Part shown: piece by piece, positions 5,793-7,871 of the stretch
Layout of the letters: the number at the start of each line of letters is the position of its first letter
Numbering within the stretch: position 1 is the first letter of the stretch
Source: JACROF01 sp964598995
GTDB lineage: Bacteria > Patescibacteriota > Microgenomatia > Levybacterales > UBA12049
Length of the DNA: 7,871 nucleotides
Reading direction: 5' to 3'
Assembly (NCBI GenBank): GCA_964598995.1
Contig: CAZRDR010000038.1
Coordinates: forward strand, 1-7,871
Notes under the pieces: generated by a model
Told to the model about the DNA's origin: nothing
Databases searched by the model: none
Seen by the model: the letters and a program-made list of their open reading frames with translations, nothing else
Translations under genes and position numbers: made by a program

Positions 5793-6422
5793 TTAAGGTT
5801 TAGTATCGGGAGTTGTGGCGTGGCGAATTTCTTTATTTACGACTTTGCCTGAATCATCTATCTGGTAGAGATAGACTTCACCAAGACCAATCTCAAGACT
5901 CGCGATCTCACTCTCTGGGACATTATCCAGGTATTTGACCAGCGCTCTAAGACTATTGCCATGTGCTGCGATAATGACATTTTTGCCTGTTTTAAGTTGG
6001 GGGAGAATTTCACTTTCATAATATGGGATGACGCGCTCATAGACATCCTTTAATGTTTCACCATTTGGGATCGGTTCATCCCAGCCGCGGCGCCATTTTT
6101 GAAATTGCTCCTCACCATACTCTTCTTTAATTTTCCATTTATTTTTACCCGTCAGATCTCCGTAGTCGCGTTCATTAAGTGCTTGATCAACCTCTACTGG
6201 GAAATCTTGTTTGATTACGGATTTGATATCGCTCAGTGTCTCTTGAGCACGTTTAAGAGCGGAGGTAAAGCCGAGGTCAAAGGTAATGTCTTTTAAAGCT
6301 TCTCCTGCATCTCTGGCATCCTGGTGACCTTGGCTAGAGAGCGCGATGTCAGTCCACCCAGTCCAAAGACTCAGTGCGTTCCATTGTGATTGTCCATGTC
6401 TTACAAGTGCTAAGTATGCCAT
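5793..6422 (-). CDS. gpmA: 2,3-bisphosphoglycerate-dependent phosphoglycerate mutase
   Basis: 209 residues. It interconverts 3- and 2-phosphoglycerate in glycolysis through a phosphohistidine. Visible: LVRHGQSQWN (6-15, His9), TGWTDIALSSQG (21-32), TSALKRAQETL (53-63), NERDYGDLTGKN (83-94, Glu84 acid/base), WRRGWDEPIPNGE (110-122) and AAHGNSLRALVKYL (152-165, His154). It is about 40 residues shorter than the E. coli enzyme because the loop after WRRG is missing (the short, yeast S. pombe-like form) and the C-terminus is trimmed. It lies 62 bases downstream of eno, the next enzyme of the pathway, in the same direction. No Shine-Dalgarno and no well-placed -10 are seen before its ATG, so it is probably read from the eno promoter. 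Confidence 0.96.
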   Translation of the reverse strand: MAYLALVRHGQSQWNALSLWTGWTDIALSSQGHQDARDAGEALKDITFDLGFTSALKRAQETLSDIKSVIKQDFPVEVDQALNERDYGDLTGKNKWKIKEEYGEEQFQKWRRGWDEPIPNGETLKDVYERVIPYYESEILPQLKTGKNVIIAAHGNSLRALVKYLDNVPESEIASLEIGLGEVYLYQIDDSGKVVNKEIRHATTPDTKP

Positions 6423-6430
6423 ATGTTGTG

Positions 6431-6479
6431 TAGGGGACTCACCCCGCTGTATCAGTTAGGGGCGGGGAGAGACCCCTTA
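6431..6479. repeat. Palindromic TATCAG element, copy 2 (between eno and gpmA)
   Basis: Arms GGGGACTCACCCC (6433-6445) and GGGGAGAGACCCC (6464-6476), loop with TATCAG (6450-6455). Compared with copy 1, a T-A pair in the stem has become C-G on both sides, and the arms keep pairing apart from an A-A mismatch. Reading in the eno-to-gpmA direction no T-run follows, so read-through into gpmA is possible. Confidence 0.7.
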
Positions 6480-6484
6480 ATTTA

Positions 6485-7774
6485 TCAGCCCTTTAAAAGA
6501 GCGTTTTTGCCAGCAAGTACTGCGTCATTACCAAGTAATTCCTCGATGCGAAGGAGTTGGTTGTATTTAGCAATTCTCTCACTTCTCGAGAGGGAGCCTG
6601 TCTTAATTTGTCCTGGTGACAGCCCGACGACGAGATCTGCGATCGTTGTATCCTCAGTCTCACCGGAGCGGTGAGAAATAATTGCATTCCAGTTGGCGTC
6701 TTTGGCCATTTTTACTGCCTGGAGTGTCTCAGTAAGCGTGCCGATCTGGTTAAGCTTGATGAGCACTGCATTTGCTTGCTTTTCAGTAATACCTGTCTCA
6801 ATTCGCTTAGGATCAGTCACAAAAAGGTCATCCCCAACAAGCTGCATTTGATCTCCTACCATTTGAGTTAGTTTTTTCCAGCCTTCATAGTCCTCCTCAG
6901 CTAATCCGTCTTCAATACTAACGATTGGGTAATCACGAGTTAACTGGATAAGCCAAGCTATCCATTCATCAGTTGAGAGTCTTTTAGCTTCAGTATTGAG
7001 AACATAGGTATCATTATCGACGAGTTCACTCGCTGCTACGTCAAGTGCGAGAACGATATCCCGCTCGAGTTGGTACCCTGACCTTTCGACTGCCTGGATA
7101 ATGAGATCGAGTGCTTCTTTATTACCTGCTTTGACATGTGGTGCGTAACCCCCCTCATCACCAACTGTCGTTGCATAGCCTTTTTCGGATAAGACTTTGC
7201 CAAGAGTATGGAAGACATTAGATCCCATTTCTAAAGCATGTGCGAATGTCTCAGCACCTACAGGCATGATCATGAATTCCTGAATGTCAGTCGATCCAGC
7301 AGCGTGTTTGCCGCCATTGATAATATTCATCATCGGGAGAGGGAGAGTAAAGTCAGAGTTATCGGTCATCATCCCGATGTACTGAAATAATGGCTGTTGT
7401 TGCGAAGTCGCAGCTGCGTTAGCTACAGCGAGTGAGACAGAGAGGATCGCATTCGCACCTAAATTAGCTTTGTTCTCAGTTCCATCTAGATCGATCATTG
7501 TCTGGTCGATAGTCATCTGATCAAGTGCGTCTTTACCGATCAGTTCCTGCGCAATTGTTTGATTAACGTTGCCGACTGCCTGGAACACTCCTTTACCCAT
7601 ATAAGTCTGTGGGTCATTATCTCGGAGTTCGAGAGCTTCATGGGTGCCTGTGGAAGCTCCTGAGGGAACAGCTGCACGCCCTGTCGAACCATCTTCAAGG
7701 ACGACATCAGTCTCAACAGTAGGGAAGCCGCGGGAATCGAGGATTTGACGAGCGTGAACTGATGTGATCTTCAT
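6485..7774 (-). CDS. eno: Enolase (phosphopyruvate hydratase)
   Basis: 429 residues, full length. It dehydrates 2-phosphoglycerate to phosphoenolpyruvate in the cytoplasm, with Mg2+. Seen: ILDSRGFPTVETDV (11-24), PSGASTGTHEALELRD (37-52), GGKHAAGSTDIQEF (154-167; His157, Glu166), GDEGGYAP (205-212; Glu207 general base partner), Mg ligands Asp245 (ALDVAAS), Glu288 (SIEDGL) and Asp315 (VGDDLFVT), Lys340 (LIKLNQIGTLTE), SHRSGETED (367-375; His368), and GQIKTGSLSRSERIAKYNQLLRIEE split over 388-412 (Lys391). The segment before GQIKTG reads VGLSP where VGTNA or similar is usual, a mild change. It heads a likely two-gene unit with gpmA. TATAAT lies 8 bases before the ATG and no ribosome site is present. 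Confidence 0.98.
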   Translation of the reverse strand: MKITSVHARQILDSRGFPTVETDVVLEDGSTGRAAVPSGASTGTHEALELRDNDPQTYMGKGVFQAVGNVNQTIAQELIGKDALDQMTIDQTMIDLDGTENKANLGANAILSVSLAVANAAATSQQQPLFQYIGMMTDNSDFTLPLPMMNIINGGKHAAGSTDIQEFMIMPVGAETFAHALEMGSNVFHTLGKVLSEKGYATTVGDEGGYAPHVKAGNKEALDLIIQAVERSGYQLERDIVLALDVAASELVDNDTYVLNTEAKRLSTDEWIAWLIQLTRDYPIVSIEDGLAEEDYEGWKKLTQMVGDQMQLVGDDLFVTDPKRIETGITEKQANAVLIKLNQIGTLTETLQAVKMAKDANWNAIISHRSGETEDTTIADLVVGLSPGQIKTGSLSRSERIAKYNQLLRIEELLGNDAVLAGKNALLKG

Positions 7775-7782
7775 CTCAACTT

Positions 7783-7810
7783 ATTATACAAATGGAATAG
7801 GAAATAACAA
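7783..7810 (-). promoter_or_regulatory. eno: Promoter of eno (and probably gpmA)
   Basis: On the minus strand TTGTTA (7805-7810), 16-base spacer, perfect TATAAT (7783-7788), then 8 bases to the ATG at 7774. A leaderless mRNA is predicted. Confidence 0.68.
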
Positions 7811-7817
7811 GGGTGTT

Positions 7818-7845
7818 TGTAAAATTACTTGAAATGAGGTACAAT
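7818..7845 (+). promoter_or_regulatory. Possible outward promoter at the right edge
   Basis: TTGTAA (7818-7823), 16-base spacer, TACAAT (7840-7845), pointing out of the window, divergent from eno. The remaining 26 bases show no ATG, so the gene it may serve lies beyond the edge. Confidence 0.3.
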
Positions 7846-7871
7846 TGGTGAAGAATTATAGGACTCTGCTG

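Overview
The window reads as a piece of chromosome from a candidate phyla radiation (Patescibacteria-type) bacterium. Three things suggest this. The left-edge gene encodes a Thr/Ser/Asn-rich secreted protein with beta-sandwich repeats of a kind common in those genomes. A CAP-domain protein with Pro/Thr-rich linkers lies nearby. Short, compact housekeeping genes are packed with small gaps and alternating strands. TGA acts as a stop codon (eno, the small cassette gene), so the recoded Gracilibacteria/Absconditabacteria code does not apply. The phylum assignment is inference from protein style, not from a marker-gene tree.

Layout: 2-1240 (+) is the 3' part of a surface protein. 1241-2161 (-) is a thioredoxin-reductase-like flavoprotein whose stop codon directly abuts the previous one. 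2162-2309 is a divergent promoter region. 2310-3203 (+) is a secreted CAP-domain protein. 3204-3411 is a gene-free segment with two inverted repeats. 3412-4620 (+) is rarA. It ends in a hairpin terminator shared in form with a second copy further right. 4675-5310 (-) is a histidine-phosphatase/phosphoglycerate-mutase-family gene. 5311-5446 is a second divergent control region. 5447-5731 (+) is a small GC-rich membrane-anchored protein gene with its own promoter, Shine-Dalgarno and terminator. 5793-6422 (-) is gpmA. 6485-7774 (-) is enolase. The last about 60 bases look like a promoter firing out of the window. No gene-free stretch exceeds 300 bases, and no tRNA, rRNA, CRISPR array or transposase was seen.

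How it works together: eno and gpmA catalyse consecutive steps of lower glycolysis and lie in the same orientation with a 62-base gap, so they probably share the eno promoter. RarA is a replication-fork/recombination AAA+ ATPase. The surface protein and CAP protein act outside the membrane.

Three patterns stand out. (1) The five genes with a recognisable promoter of their own, other than the cassette gene, have a -10 box only 7-9 bases before the start codon and no Shine-Dalgarno, which predicts leaderless mRNAs. (2) The small gene at 5447 breaks that rule: it has a perfect AAAGGAG site, a roughly 80-base leader, about 74% G/C at third codon positions and a 13-bp terminator, so it looks like a self-contained imported cassette. 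(3) A 44-45 base palindromic element with a TATCAG loop occurs twice (after rarA and between eno and gpmA), with a compensatory base-pair change.
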